The translations under genes and the position numbers were made by a program. The notes under the pieces were generated by a model. That model was not told the DNA's origin. It was given only the letters and a program-made list of their open reading frames with translations, and searched no databases. Shown here one piece after another: positions 1 through 7,704 of a stretch of 64,000 nt of DNA. Source of the stretch: Frigoribacterium sp. PhB160 (GTDB lineage: Bacteria > Actinomycetota > Actinomycetes > Actinomycetales > Microbacteriaceae); contig NZ_RKIE01000002.1 in NCBI RefSeq assembly GCF_003751785.1, positions 789,539 to 853,538 of the forward strand, given 5' to 3'. Position 1 is the stretch's first letter. Every line of letters starts with the position of its first letter.

Positions 1-19
1 CTCGGCCCCCGCTCTCGGC

Positions 20-59
20 ACGACACGCCCGTCCCCTCCTCGGAGGGGGCGGGCGTCGT
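20..59. terminator. Hairpin terminator of an upstream gene outside the window
   Basis: An imperfect inverted repeat (cgcccgtcccctc against gagggggcgggcg, one G-T wobble, 5-nt loop, flanked by acgac/gtcgt) ends before the first gene. There is no T-tract, which is common for intrinsic terminators in GC-rich actinobacteria. Which upstream gene it serves cannot be seen. Confidence 0.5.
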
Positions 60-92
60 CACGCGTGGAGCGGGCGGCCCGCCGGCCGCAGG

Positions 93-98
93 TAGACT
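93..98 (+). promoter_or_regulatory. -10 box TAGACT of the HelR-like gene
   Basis: TAGACT lies 35 nt before the chosen GTG start. It implies a transcript starting near 105, which excludes the upstream in-frame GTG at 65 and leaves a 29-nt leader with a GGAG ribosome binding site at 124-127. Confidence 0.5.
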
Positions 99-133
99 GG
101 CGTGCCGTCTTTTCCCGAGGGGTGGAGTGCCTG

Positions 134-2440
134 GTGTCATCTGAGCTCGAGCGCGAACGCGCCTACGTGGCGACGCTCTACGCGCGCCTGGACGAGGTGA
201 AGGCCGACGCCCGCGTCCGCCTCGAGAGCACCCGGCGGGAGGCCGTGGGGGGCAACCACCAGAGCCGCAGCGAGCGCGACGCGTTCGCCCGGCTCTACGA
301 AGACACCATCACCCAGCTCGGTGCCGTCGACGAGCGCCTCGCCTTCGGCCGCCTCGAGCTCGAGCGGCCCGACGAGCCCGGCGAGCTGTCGAGGGCCGCC
401 GGCTCCGGCGCCTCGGCCGACGGCGGCCACCACCGCTACATCGGGCGCATCGGGCTCCGCGACGAGCAGCACCACCCGATCCTCCTCGACTGGCGCGTCC
501 CCGGCGCCAGCGCGTTCTACCAGGCGACCGCCGCGACGCCGATGGGCGTCCGCGCCCGGCGCCACCTGACCCTCTCCGGGCGCACCGTCACGCGCCTCGA
601 GGACGAGGTCTTCGACCCCGACCTCCTCGAGCGTGACGACGTGCAGCTGCAGGGCGAGGGCGCCCTCATGGCGGCGCTCACCGCCCAGCGCACCGGGCGC
701 ATGACCGACATCGTCGCGACGATCCAGGCCGAGCAAGACCGCATCATCCGCTCCGAGCTCGACGGGGTGCTCGTCGTGCAGGGCGGGCCCGGCACCGGCA
801 AGACCGCCGTCGCCCTGCACCGCGCGGCGTACCTCCTCTACTCGCACCGCGAGCGCCTCCGCGGCTCGGGCGTGCTCGTCGTCGGCCCGTCGCGGTCGTT
901 CCTCCGCTACATCGAGCAGGTGCTGCCCTCGCTCGGCGAGAGCGGCGTCGTGCTCTCGAGCCTCGGCGGCCTCTACCCCGACCTCGAGACCCAGGTCGAC
1001 GACGCCCCCGACGTCGCCGCGCTGAAGGGCTCGGCCGAGATGGCCGACCTCATCAAGCGGGCGGTGCGCTCGCGGCAGATCCGCCCGACCGAGCCGACGA
1101 CGATCGACGTCAACGGCGAGCGGCTCGTCGTGCAGCCCGAGCTCGTGGTCGACGCCATGCGCCGCGCCCAGGAGAGGGGCAAGCCGCACAACCTCGCCCG
1201 CGTCGGCTTCAACAAGTCCGCGCTCACGGCGCTCACCCGCCAGCTCATCGCGCAGATGCGCGACCACGGCACGACGGTCGACGAGTCCGACGAGGCGGTG
1301 CTGCGCGAGGACATCCGCCAGTCGCACGACGTCCGCGTGCTGCTCAACACGGCGTGGCTGCCGCTCTCCGCCGAGAAGCTCGTCGAAGACCTGTACGCGC
1401 GCCCGGGCTGGCTCGCCTCGATCACGCCCCGGTGGACGCCGCAGCAGCGCGCCCTCCTGCAGCGCCCGCGCGGCTCGGGCTTCACGATCTCGGACGTGCC
1501 GCTCCTCGACGAGGCGGCCGAGCTGCTGGGCGAGTTCCAGGCGGGCGTCGACCCCGAGAAGCTCGCCCGCAAGGCCCAGCGCAAGCGCGACATCGAGAAC
1601 GCCGAGCGCGCGATCGAGAACATGGGCGTCGAGGGCATGGTCTCGGCCGAGCAGATCGCCGGCGGCTTCGCCGAGCGCGCCGCCTCGCTGACGACCGCCG
1701 AGCGGGCCGCGGGCGACCGCACCTGGGCCTTCGGGCACGTCGTCGTCGACGAGGCGCAAGAGCTGTCGCCGATGCAGTGGCGCCTGCTCGCCCGGCGCTG
1801 CCCCCTCCGGTCGTTCACGGTCGTCGGCGACATCGCCCAGGCGTCGAGCCCGGCCTCGGCGTCGTCGTGGCAGGGCGCCCTTCAAGGACTCCTCGGACGC
1901 CGTCGCGGCTCGTCGGTCGCGGGCACCGCGCCGCACCGCCTCGAAGAGCTGACCGTCAACTACCGCACCCCGAGCCAGATCGTCGAGCACGCCGAGACCG
2001 CCGCGCGGGCCAGCGGGCTCCGCGTCACGCCCAGCCGGTCGGTCCGGTCGAGCGAGTGGCCCGTCCGCGAGGTGGCCGTGCCGTCGTCGACCGCTGGGGG
2101 AGGCGCGCCCCGCGACGCCCTCCTCGCCGCCGCCGTCGAGGCGGTCGCCTCCGACCGGGCCGTCGACGCCGAGGGCACGATGGCCGTCATCGCCCCCGTC
2201 GGCCTCGTCGACCCGCTCGTCGAGCGCCTCCTCGCCCTGTTCCCCGGCGACGTGGCGCCCGGCACGGCGTCGCTGACGAAGCCGATCTCCGTGCTCAGCC
2301 CCGCCACGGCCAAGGGCCTGGAGTTCGACGCGGTGGTGCTCGTCGACCCCGAGGGCGTCAAGGCCTCCTCGGCCCGCGGCGCCGCCAGCCTCTACGTGGC
2401 GATGACCCGCCCGACGCAGCGCCTCACCGTCGTCGGCTGA
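134..2440 (+). CDS. HelD/HelR-type RNA polymerase recycling ATPase (UvrD/Rep-like)
   Basis: A 768-residue protein of the UvrD/Rep superfamily-1 fold. It has an N-terminal charged coiled-coil region, a Walker A GGPGTGKT at about 217-224, a Walker B DEAQE at 539-543, and C-terminal helicase motifs ending in the typical LYVAMTRPTQRL. Long helical insertions sit between the motifs, as in HelD, rather than the compact layout of true DNA helicases. HelD proteins bind RNA polymerase and remove stalled complexes; in some actinobacteria the HelR branch gives rifamycin tolerance by displacing the drug. Which branch this is cannot be decided by eye. The GTG at 134 is chosen because of GGAG 6 nt upstream and the -10 box at 93. 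It is convergent with the next gene, 24 nt away. Confidence 0.85.
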   Translation: MSSELERERAYVATLYARLDEVKADARVRLESTRREAVGGNHQSRSERDAFARLYEDTITQLGAVDERLAFGRLELERPDEPGELSRAAGSGASADGGHHRYIGRIGLRDEQHHPILLDWRVPGASAFYQATAATPMGVRARRHLTLSGRTVTRLEDEVFDPDLLERDDVQLQGEGALMAALTAQRTGRMTDIVATIQAEQDRIIRSELDGVLVVQGGPGTGKTAVALHRAAYLLYSHRERLRGSGVLVVGPSRSFLRYIEQVLPSLGESGVVLSSLGGLYPDLETQVDDAPDVAALKGSAEMADLIKRAVRSRQIRPTEPTTIDVNGERLVVQPELVVDAMRRAQERGKPHNLARVGFNKSALTALTRQLIAQMRDHGTTVDESDEAVLREDIRQSHDVRVLLNTAWLPLSAEKLVEDLYARPGWLASITPRWTPQQRALLQRPRGSGFTISDVPLLDEAAELLGEFQAGVDPEKLARKAQRKRDIENAERAIENMGVEGMVSAEQIAGGFAERAASLTTAERAAGDRTWAFGHVVVDEAQELSPMQWRLLARRCPLRSFTVVGDIAQASSPASASSWQGALQGLLGRRRGSSVAGTAPHRLEELTVNYRTPSQIVEHAETAARASGLRVTPSRSVRSSEWPVREVAVPSSTAGGGAPRDALLAAAVEAVASDRAVDAEGTMAVIAPVGLVDPLVERLLALFPGDVAPGTASLTKPISVLSPATAKGLEFDAVVLVDPEGVKASSARGAASLYVAMTRPTQRLTVVG

Positions 2441-2464
2441 CCCGCGGTGCGCTGTCCGACGGCC

Positions 2465-3082
2465 TCACGTCGTGCTGCCGCCAACCTCCCGGTCGCCGGC
2501 CTCCCGGGCCGCGGCCTCGACGCGGTCGCGGTGCGCCTGCCACCCCGCCTCGTCGTGCGGCACGACGTTCGGGTCGCCGGGCCCCGTCCCGAGCCGGCCG
2601 TCGACGAGCTCGCGGACGATGTCGGCGTGCCCCGCGTGCCGAGCGGCCTCCGAGAGCATGTGCACGAGCACCTGGTGCAGCGTCACCTCGCGACGGTCGG
2701 CCGGCCACCACGGCACGCTGCCCGGGGCGTCGAGCGGCAGCGCACGGATCGTCGCGTCCACGTGCTCGCCGGCCCGTCGCGCGAAGTCGACGATCGCCTC
2801 CCGGCTCTCGTCCGCCGTCGCCCAGAGGTCGTCGTCGGGCTCCGCGCCCTCCGCCAGCCACGGCGCCTCGAGCTCGGCGGGGCGGCCGAACACCTCGCCG
2901 AAGTAGCCCAGCTCGACGCTAGCGACGTGCTTGACGAGCCCGAGGAGGTTCGTGCCGCTCGGCACGAGCGGCCGCCGCACGTCGTACTCGTCGAGGCCGT
3001 CGAGCTTCCCGAGCAGCTCCTCCCTCCGCCGACGGAGGTAGAGGTGCAGGTGGTCCTTCTCCGGGCTCTCGACGTCGCTCAT
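2465..3082 (-). CDS. DinB family (DUF664) protein
   Basis: A 205-residue protein with the DinB_2/DUF664 four-helix pattern: a first metal-site helix TNLLGLVKHVASVE (His52) and a second helix rich in His near 140-158 (HQVLVHMLSEAARHAGHAD). The family comprises metal-dependent proteins, several of which use mycothiol, the main low-molecular-weight thiol of actinobacteria. The actual reaction of this member is unknown. The ATG at 3082 is preferred over an upstream in-frame start because the family begins just before the first helix. No Shine-Dalgarno site is evident; a weak -10-like CACCCT sits 6 nt before the ATG. Confidence 0.85.
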   Translation of the reverse strand: MSDVESPEKDHLHLYLRRRREELLGKLDGLDEYDVRRPLVPSGTNLLGLVKHVASVELGYFGEVFGRPAELEAPWLAEGAEPDDDLWATADESREAIVDFARRAGEHVDATIRALPLDAPGSVPWWPADRREVTLHQVLVHMLSEAARHAGHADIVRELVDGRLGTGPGDPNVVPHDEAGWQAHRDRVEAAAREAGDREVGGSTT

Positions 3083-3131
3083 CCGACCAGGGTGCCCCTC
3101 GGGTGCGTCGCGCGCCACCCCCGACCGACGA

Positions 3132-3734
3132 TCAGCGGTAGTCGTCGGGCCAGCGGAACGCCGGAGGCGCGGTGGCCGCCTCGTCGGCCGGCCCGACCAC
3201 GAGCGCCACGTCCTCGAAGTCGCGGAGCCGGATGTCCGCCGGGTCGCCCGCCCAGCGCGACCCGTCCACGAACGACGTCAGCCGTCGGCCGTCCCCGTCG
3301 CCGAGGTCGCCGACGCTCGTGGCGTCGAGGTGCACGTCCCACTCGGTGAAGAGCTGCCCGAGCGCGAACACCTCCCTCCGGGGCGACTCGACGTGGACGA
3401 TGCCCGAGGTGTCGTGGGTGTGCAGGGGCGCGGCGAACTTCGTGCCCGAGTCGTGGCCGATGTCGCCGGGCAGCGTCACCGCCTCGCCGTCGACTGTGAT
3501 CGACAGGTGCGCGTGGACGTGCATGGCGAGGTCCTCGCCCCAGACGTTCGTCAGCCCGGCGAGCCGCGCCCGCTCGGGTCGGTCGGCGACGGCGGGGACG
3601 GGCCAGGGAGGCGCGGTCTCGGCACCCGAGACCGTGATCGGGTTCGAGGCCTGGGCCACGCCGACGGCGACGCCTCCGGCCGCGACGACCGTGACGGCGG
3701 CCACGGGGAAGAGCCAGCGCCGCGAGCGCACCAC
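3132..3734 (-). CDS. His-rich membrane-anchored or secreted protein, conserved and uncharacterised
   Basis: A 200-residue protein with one N-terminal hydrophobic segment (about 7-29) behind a basic start, so it is secreted or anchored with its body outside the cell. The body has a striking set of histidines: MHVHAHL (His72, 74, 76), His94, PLHTHDTSGIVHVES (His105, 107, 114) and WDVHL (His135). I recognise this as a widespread unnamed family with the HxHxH and LHTHDxSGxxHxE pattern; metal binding is an inference. The GTG at 3734 lies 2 nt after the emfourin stop (TGACCGTGG), so it is probably translationally coupled to emfourin. No catalytic motif is recognised. Confidence 0.75.
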   Translation of the reverse strand: MVRSRRWLFPVAAVTVVAAGGVAVGVAQASNPITVSGAETAPPWPVPAVADRPERARLAGLTNVWGEDLAMHVHAHLSITVDGEAVTLPGDIGHDSGTKFAAPLHTHDTSGIVHVESPRREVFALGQLFTEWDVHLDATSVGDLGDGDGRRLTSFVDGSRWAGDPADIRLRDFEDVALVVGPADEAATAPPAFRWPDDYR

Positions 3735-3736
3735 GG

Positions 3737-4060
3737 TCAGGCCCGACCGTGCCGGTCGTCGCGGGGCGACCCGTCGCCGGCCTCGGCCTCGCTCGTGCGT
3801 CGGACGCGGTCGACGAGCTCGCGCCAGGGCCCGGTGACCTGCTGCTCGGGCAGCGTGGCCTCCTTGGCGGGCCGTGTCTCGGCCGAGATCAGCCAGACGA
3901 AGCGGTCGCGCTGCGTCGACGGCGCGTCGTCGGCCTGGCCCCAGGGCAGCCCCTCGATGAGCACCAGCCACGAGTCGGCGTCGGGCTCGGCGTCGACGTC
4001 GACCTGCCAGGTGCGGGTGAGGCCCGCGAACCCGCCGGTGCGCTGCACGGTGACCATCAT
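3737..4060 (-). CDS. Emfourin-like inhibitor of the adjacent M4 protease
   Basis: A 107-residue cytosolic protein. Near the N-terminus it carries QRTGGFAGL (GGFAGL at 9-14), the signature of emfourin, the inhibitor encoded with protealysin-like M4 proteases. It lies 56 nt downstream of such a protease on the same strand. Known emfourins bind the mature protease and block it inside the cell. The first of two consecutive ATG codons (4060 and 4057) is chosen because TAGCAT lies exactly 7 nt before it, indicating a leaderless transcript. The 3' end is charged and poorly conserved in appearance. The family call rests on the motif plus genomic context. Confidence 0.8.
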   Translation of the reverse strand: MMVTVQRTGGFAGLTRTWQVDVDAEPDADSWLVLIEGLPWGQADDAPSTQRDRFVWLISAETRPAKEATLPEQQVTGPWRELVDRVRRTSEAEAGDGSPRDDRHGRA

Positions 4061-4067
4061 GGCGGTG

Positions 4068-4073
4068 ATGCTA
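4068..4073 (-). promoter_or_regulatory. Leaderless -10 box of the emfourin gene
   Basis: TAGCAT (minus strand) followed by 7 nt and then ATG at 4060. The inhibitor therefore seems to have its own start site in addition to any read-through from the protease gene. Confidence 0.5.
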
Positions 4074-4106
4074 CTCCGCGCCCCCGGGCGGGCCGGAGGC
4101 GCGGAG
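4074..4106 (-). terminator. Hairpin between protease and emfourin genes
   Basis: A perfect 9-bp inverted repeat (ctccgcgcc / ggcgcggag, 15-nt loop) sits between the protease stop and the emfourin -10 box. It may terminate or attenuate the protease transcript, so that inhibitor and protease levels are set separately. It contains one copy of the dispersed GGAGGCGCGG motif. Confidence 0.4.
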
Positions 4107-4116
4107 CGCCGGCGCG

Positions 4117-5178
4117 TCAGTGGGACATGCCCCCCTCGACCGCGACGGTCACGCCGACGCCGCGCCACCCGGCGACCGTCGCCCGCACCTCGTCCGACCG
4201 GTCGCCGTAGCGCTCGGTCGCCGCGGCGATCGTGGCCGCCGCGAACTCGGCGAAGTCAGCCGTCGTCGAGAGCGAGCCGTTCGTGATCGTGTCGTACCAG
4301 ATCTGTCCCGCGCGCTCCCACGCGGCCCCGCCGAGCACCTCGGCGACGAGGTAGAAGGCGCGGTTGGGGATGCCCGAGTTCAGGTGCACGCCGCCGTTGT
4401 CGTCGGCCGTCTCGACGTAGCCGGCCATGTCGGCCGGCTGGGGGTCGACCCCGAGCACGTCGTCGTCGTACGCCGTGCCGGGCGCCTTCATCGAGCGCAG
4501 CGCCCGTCCCTGCACCTCGTCGGTGAACAGGCCCTCGCCGATGAGCCACGTGGCCTCGGCGGTGTCGTGGCGGTGGAGGTACTGCTCGACGAGCGCGCCG
4601 AAGACGTCGCTCACCGACTCGTTGAGGGCGCCGGACTGCCCCTGGTACTCGAGGTTCGCCGTGTACTGCGTGACGCCGTGCGTCAGCTCGTGGCCGACGA
4701 CGCTGACCGAGGCGGTGAAGCGCCGGAACACCTCGCCGTCGCCGTCGCCGAAGACCATGCGCTCGCCGTTCCAGAACGCGTTGTCGTAGTCGAGGCCGTA
4801 GTGCACGGTGGCGTCGAGGGGGAGGCCCGCGCCGTCGATCGACGAGCGGCCGTAGACCTCGTCGAAGAGGGCGTAGGTGGCGCCGAGTGCGTCGTAGGCC
4901 TCGGTGACGGCGGGGTCGTCGCCCGCCGGGTCGCCCTCGTGGCGGACCACGTCGCCCGGCAGCTCCTCCGTGCCGTGGGCGTCGGCGATCGTGCGCTCGA
5001 GCACCGGGTCGGCCGCGATCGCGCCCTGCCGCACCGGGGGAGCGGCCGAGCGGGCGGAGCGCACCTCGTCGAGCTGGGCGAGCAGGTGGCGGGCGGCCTC
5101 GGGGGCGCGGGTCAGTCGCGTGGCGTCGGCCTCGGCGAGGTGGGCGAGCAGGTACGGCGGGACGATGGACCGGGTCAT
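4117..5178 (-). CDS. Protealysin-like M4 family metalloprotease
   Basis: A 353-residue thermolysin-family zinc protease. It has HELTH at 163-167 (zinc ligands and catalytic Glu164), the third zinc ligand in NESVSD (Glu187), and the catalytic histidine region DNGGVHLNSGI (His265). There is no signal peptide. Instead it begins MTRSIVPPYLL: the PPYL motif near the N-terminus (7-10) is the hallmark of the short propeptide of protealysin-like proteases, which differs from the long FTP-PepSY propeptides of secreted thermolysins. The emfourin-type inhibitor downstream fits this type. It probably acts in the cytosol or is exported by an unusual route; the substrate is unknown. The start is set by the PPYL motif. 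Confidence 0.92.
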   Translation of the reverse strand: MTRSIVPPYLLAHLAEADATRLTRAPEAARHLLAQLDEVRSARSAAPPVRQGAIAADPVLERTIADAHGTEELPGDVVRHEGDPAGDDPAVTEAYDALGATYALFDEVYGRSSIDGAGLPLDATVHYGLDYDNAFWNGERMVFGDGDGEVFRRFTASVSVVGHELTHGVTQYTANLEYQGQSGALNESVSDVFGALVEQYLHRHDTAEATWLIGEGLFTDEVQGRALRSMKAPGTAYDDDVLGVDPQPADMAGYVETADDNGGVHLNSGIPNRAFYLVAEVLGGAAWERAGQIWYDTITNGSLSTTADFAEFAAATIAAATERYGDRSDEVRATVAGWRGVGVTVAVEGGMSH

Positions 5179-5228
5179 GCGTGAACTCTGGCACCGACCC
5201 CCGTCATCGGGCCGGTCGGCGGGGCCGG

Positions 5229-5234
5229 TAGCGT
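5229..5234 (+). promoter_or_regulatory. Leaderless -10 box of apt
   Basis: TAGCGT followed by 7 nt and ATG 5242. It selects this ATG over the in-frame GTG at 5236, which would lie upstream of the transcription start. Confidence 0.5.
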
Positions 5235-5241
5235 TGTGCGG

Positions 5242-5781
5242 ATGACCGTCACCGACGCCTCCGCCCTCGTCGACCGCCTCGTCGCGGTCGTGCCCGACTT
5301 CCCGAAGCCCGGCATCCTCTTCCGCGACGTCACGCCGCTCTTCTCCGACAGCGACGCCTTCGCGCAGGTGACCGCGGCCCTGTCCGAGCCCTTCGACGGC
5401 GCGTTCGCGGCGGTCGCGGGCATCGAGGCGCGCGGCTTCGCGCTCGCCGGCGGCATCGCGATCGAGCAGGGCGTCGGCGTGCTCACGGTGCGCAAGGCCG
5501 GCAAGCTGCCGGGCGAGGTCCTGAGCGAGAGCTACTCGCTCGAGTACGGCGAGGCGACCCTCGAGCTCCGTCCCGCACAGCTGCCCGCCGGCACCGCCGT
5601 GCTCGTCGTCGACGACGTCCTCGCGACCGGCGGCACGGCCGAGGCCACCGTCACCCTGCTCGAGCGCGCGGGCTACGAGGTCGTCGGCGTCGCGGTGCTG
5701 CTCGAGCTCGAGGGGCTGGGCGGGCGCGACCGGCTGGCGTCGCGCCTCCCCGTCCACGCTCTGGCCACGGCGCCGGCGTAG
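5242..5781 (+). CDS. apt: Adenine phosphoribosyltransferase
   Basis: A 179-residue protein of the type I phosphoribosyltransferase fold. It converts adenine and PRPP to AMP in purine salvage. The PRPP-binding motif VVDDVLATGGTA is at 122-133, the FPKPGILFRDVTPL segment of APRT is at 20-34, and the GIEARGF substrate loop is near 60-66. Length and motifs are normal. It stands alone, divergent from the M4 protease gene (63 nt between the starts). In some actinobacteria apt lies next to relA and secF, but not here. Confidence 0.95.
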   Translation: MTVTDASALVDRLVAVVPDFPKPGILFRDVTPLFSDSDAFAQVTAALSEPFDGAFAAVAGIEARGFALAGGIAIEQGVGVLTVRKAGKLPGEVLSESYSLEYGEATLELRPAQLPAGTAVLVVDDVLATGGTAEATVTLLERAGYEVVGVAVLLELEGLGGRDRLASRLPVHALATAPA

Positions 5782-5817
5782 CGCGCGTCGGCCGGGGCGA
5801 CGACCCCGGGGCCACGG

Positions 5818-6561
5818 TCAGGCCGCCGGCCACCCCGGGAAGAGCAGGGCCGCGCCGCCGAGCAGGCAGGCCGTCGCGACGAGCACGAAGACGCCGACCC
5901 AGAGCAGGCCGGGCACGCGCGTCAGCCGCGCCAGCTGGTCGGCGTCCGAGCCGGCGGGCCGCCCCTGCCTCGCCGCCCGGCGTCGGCTGCCCTGCAGCTC
6001 GAGCGCCGCCCGGAGCGCCCCCGCCGCCAGGACGCTCGTGAGCGCCAGGCCGAAGGCCTGCTGCCAGACGACCGGGGCGAACCAGGTCAGCGGCACGACC
6101 ACCGCGGCTCCGACGAGCACCACCCAGAGGCCGAACCAGTTGCGGATCTGCACGAGCATCAGCGCGAGGAAGAGGAGCAGGGCCCAGAGCAGACCGGCGG
6201 CGAAGCCGGAGCCGAGCAGCCAGGCCGCGCCGAGGCCGGCGAGGGCCGGGGCGGTGTAGCCCGCGAGCAGGGTGGCGACCATCCCCGGGCCGCGCACCGG
6301 CCCGCGCGACACGGTCAGCCCCGACGTGTCGGAGTGCAGGCGGATGCCCGTCAGCCGGCGGCCGGTGAGCACGGCGGCCAGGCCGTGGCCGCCCTCGTGC
6401 ACGACGGTGACCGCGTGCCGGACGGTGCGCCAGGTCGTCGGCAGCAGCACGAGCGCGAGCCCCACGGCGACCGCCGCGAGGGTCGAGCCGGTCGGCAGCG
6501 GGTCGGCGCGGAGGACGACGCGCGCCCACAGGTCGGCGAGGGCGTCGGCGGTCGGGGACAT
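5818..6561 (-). CDS. M50-family-like membrane metalloprotease
   Basis: A 247-residue integral membrane protein with about six to seven hydrophobic segments. The HEGGH motif (55-59) sits at the end of the first long membrane helix region, matching the M50B peptidase family, where HExxH is the zinc site. No PDZ domain is visible, so it is not the site-2 protease RseP/Rip1. The cytosolic loop near 190-215 is basic. The substrate is unknown. A minus-strand TAGGCT lies 6 nt before the ATG, suggesting a leaderless mRNA. It is convergent with apt. Confidence 0.82.
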   Translation of the reverse strand: MSPTADALADLWARVVLRADPLPTGSTLAAVAVGLALVLLPTTWRTVRHAVTVVHEGGHGLAAVLTGRRLTGIRLHSDTSGLTVSRGPVRGPGMVATLLAGYTAPALAGLGAAWLLGSGFAAGLLWALLLFLALMLVQIRNWFGLWVVLVGAAVVVPLTWFAPVVWQQAFGLALTSVLAAGALRAALELQGSRRRAARQGRPAGSDADQLARLTRVPGLLWVGVFVLVATACLLGGAALLFPGWPAA

Positions 6562-6567
6562 CCGGCC

Positions 6568-6573
6568 AGCCTA
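6568..6573 (-). promoter_or_regulatory. Leaderless -10 box of the M50-like gene
   Basis: TAGGCT on the minus strand, 6 nt before ATG 6561, with no ribosome binding site between them. Confidence 0.5.
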
Positions 6574-6583
6574 CGAGCAGCAC

Positions 6584-6622
6584 CCGGGGCGCCCGCCCGG
6601 GGCGCCCGCCCGGGGCGCCCGC
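6584..6622. repeat. Three exact 13-bp tandem repeats
   Basis: The unit ccggggcgcccgc occurs three times head to tail in the gap between two divergent genes, followed by degenerate ccggtgccgggcgg copies to about 6650. The repeats lie upstream of the M50-like promoter and could vary in number between strains. Confidence 0.8.
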
Positions 6623-6755
6623 CCGGTGCCGGGCGGCCGGTGCCGGGCGCGGGTCACCGCGGAGGAGCCGCCGCGCGGATGACGCGCCTCCGCCCTGCGG
6701 ATGGTCCTCGGCCCCCCGAGGCCCGCGGTCAGCCGATATGCCGCACACTCGAGGG

Positions 6756-7214
6756 ATGCGTCGTGCCGTCCTCCTCCTGTTCAGCGTCCTCTACCTCGCG
6801 GGGGTGGCGTGGATGACGCTGCGTCCGTCGGTCTACGGCGACGGCACCTCCGAGCTCCTCTGGCGTGCCCTCGACCTGTTCTCCCGGCACGACGAGACCG
6901 CATGGATCACCTTCGCCCGGGTGGAGGCCGCCGCGAACGTCGCGATGTTCGTGCCGATGGGCATGTTCCCGGCCCTGCTGCTGCCGCGCCGGCTCTGGTG
7001 GGTCGGCATCGTCGTCGGCCTCGGCGCGACCGTGTTCATCGAGTCGTACCAGTCGACGGTGCTCTCGGCGACGCGCTTCGCCGACCCGCAGGACATCGCC
7101 ATGAACACCCTCGGGGCGGCCATCGGCGCGGCCGGCGTCGGGCTCGCCCTGGCCGGGGGGAGGCGCGGGTCGCGCACCCGACGCCGGGCCCCTCGCCAGT
7201 CACCCGTCTGGTAG
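6756..7214 (+). CDS. VanZ family membrane protein
   Basis: A 152-residue protein with four predicted membrane helices and the VanZ signature: WMTLRP near the N-terminus, NVAMFVPMG in the middle, and a final ESYQSTV...RFADPQDIAMNTLGAAIG block. VanZ-like proteins are associated with low-level teicoplanin resistance or envelope roles; the biochemical function is unknown. The start is uncertain: ATG 6738 is in frame 18 nt upstream. I prefer 6756 because the hydrophobic helix follows directly and CACACT lies 6 nt upstream, a weak leaderless-type -10. The C-terminal tail is basic. Confidence 0.85.
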   Translation: MRRAVLLLFSVLYLAGVAWMTLRPSVYGDGTSELLWRALDLFSRHDETAWITFARVEAAANVAMFVPMGMFPALLLPRRLWWVGIVVGLGATVFIESYQSTVLSATRFADPQDIAMNTLGAAIGAAGVGLALAGGRRGSRTRRRAPRQSPVW

Positions 7215-7305
7215 TCTCGTCAGGTTGCCGTCTGAACGGCCGCGGATCAAGAGAGCTCGCACATCCTGTGACGAGCACCGCGCAACGAGCTGAAAGGGGA
7301 TCCAC

Positions 7306-7575
7306 ATGGCACTTGCACCTGAGGTCAAGACCCGGATCATCGAAGAGTACGCGACCCACCCCGGCGACACGGGATCCCCCGAGGTCCAGATCGCTGTCAT
7401 GACGCAGCGCATCCTCGACCTGACCGAGCACCTGAAGGAGCACAAGCACGACCACCACTCGCGTCGTGGCCTGCTGCTCCTCGTCGGCCAGCGCCGTCGT
7501 CTCCTGGGCTACCTGTCCAAGGTCGACATCGAGCGCTACCGCACGCTCATCGGCCGCCTGGGCCTGCGTCGCTAG
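7306..7575 (+). CDS. rpsO: 30S ribosomal protein S15
   Basis: An 89-residue protein, the family's full length, with the diagnostic GSPEVQIA and [12 protein letters not shown] segments. It binds 16S rRNA in the platform of the small subunit. A clear ribosome binding site, gaaagggga, precedes the ATG. A strong hairpin follows 23 nt after the stop, so it is probably monocistronic here, although pnp, its usual partner, is the next gene on this strand after an antisense gene. Confidence 0.98.
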   Translation: MALAPEVKTRIIEEYATHPGDTGSPEVQIAVMTQRILDLTEHLKEHKHDHHSRRGLLLLVGQRRRLLGYLSKVDIERYRTLIGRLGLRR

Positions 7576-7598
7576 TCGTCGCCCCGAGCGTCTCGACC

Positions 7599-7633
7599 AC
7601 GGCCCCCGTCCTGCCCCGCAGGACGGGGGCCGT
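7599..7633 (+). terminator. Terminator of rpsO
   Basis: A 14-bp perfect stem (acggcccccgtcct / aggacgggggccgt) with a 7-nt loop and a short T-rich tail (tctcc), 23 nt after the rpsO stop. It is also placed to stop the converging gene at 7705. Confidence 0.8.
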
Positions 7634-7704
7634 TCTCCGTCCTCGGGCACCACGGGCTCCCGCGACGACGACACCGTCCCCGCCGGCGAGCAGGGCTGGG
7701 CGCC

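Noticed and set aside
137..1990. Very long open frame antisense to the HelR-like gene, and many similar ones (for example 24130-28446 antisense to ftsK, 9005-11758 antisense to pnp)
   Set aside because: In DNA this GC-rich, non-coding frames stay open by chance. These translations are Arg/Ala/Gly/Leu-rich with no recognisable domain, while the opposite strand encodes known proteins.
4117..5757. A longer M4 protease with an N-terminal extension across apt
   Set aside because: The extension is the antisense shadow of apt, and the PPYL motif marks the true N-terminus.
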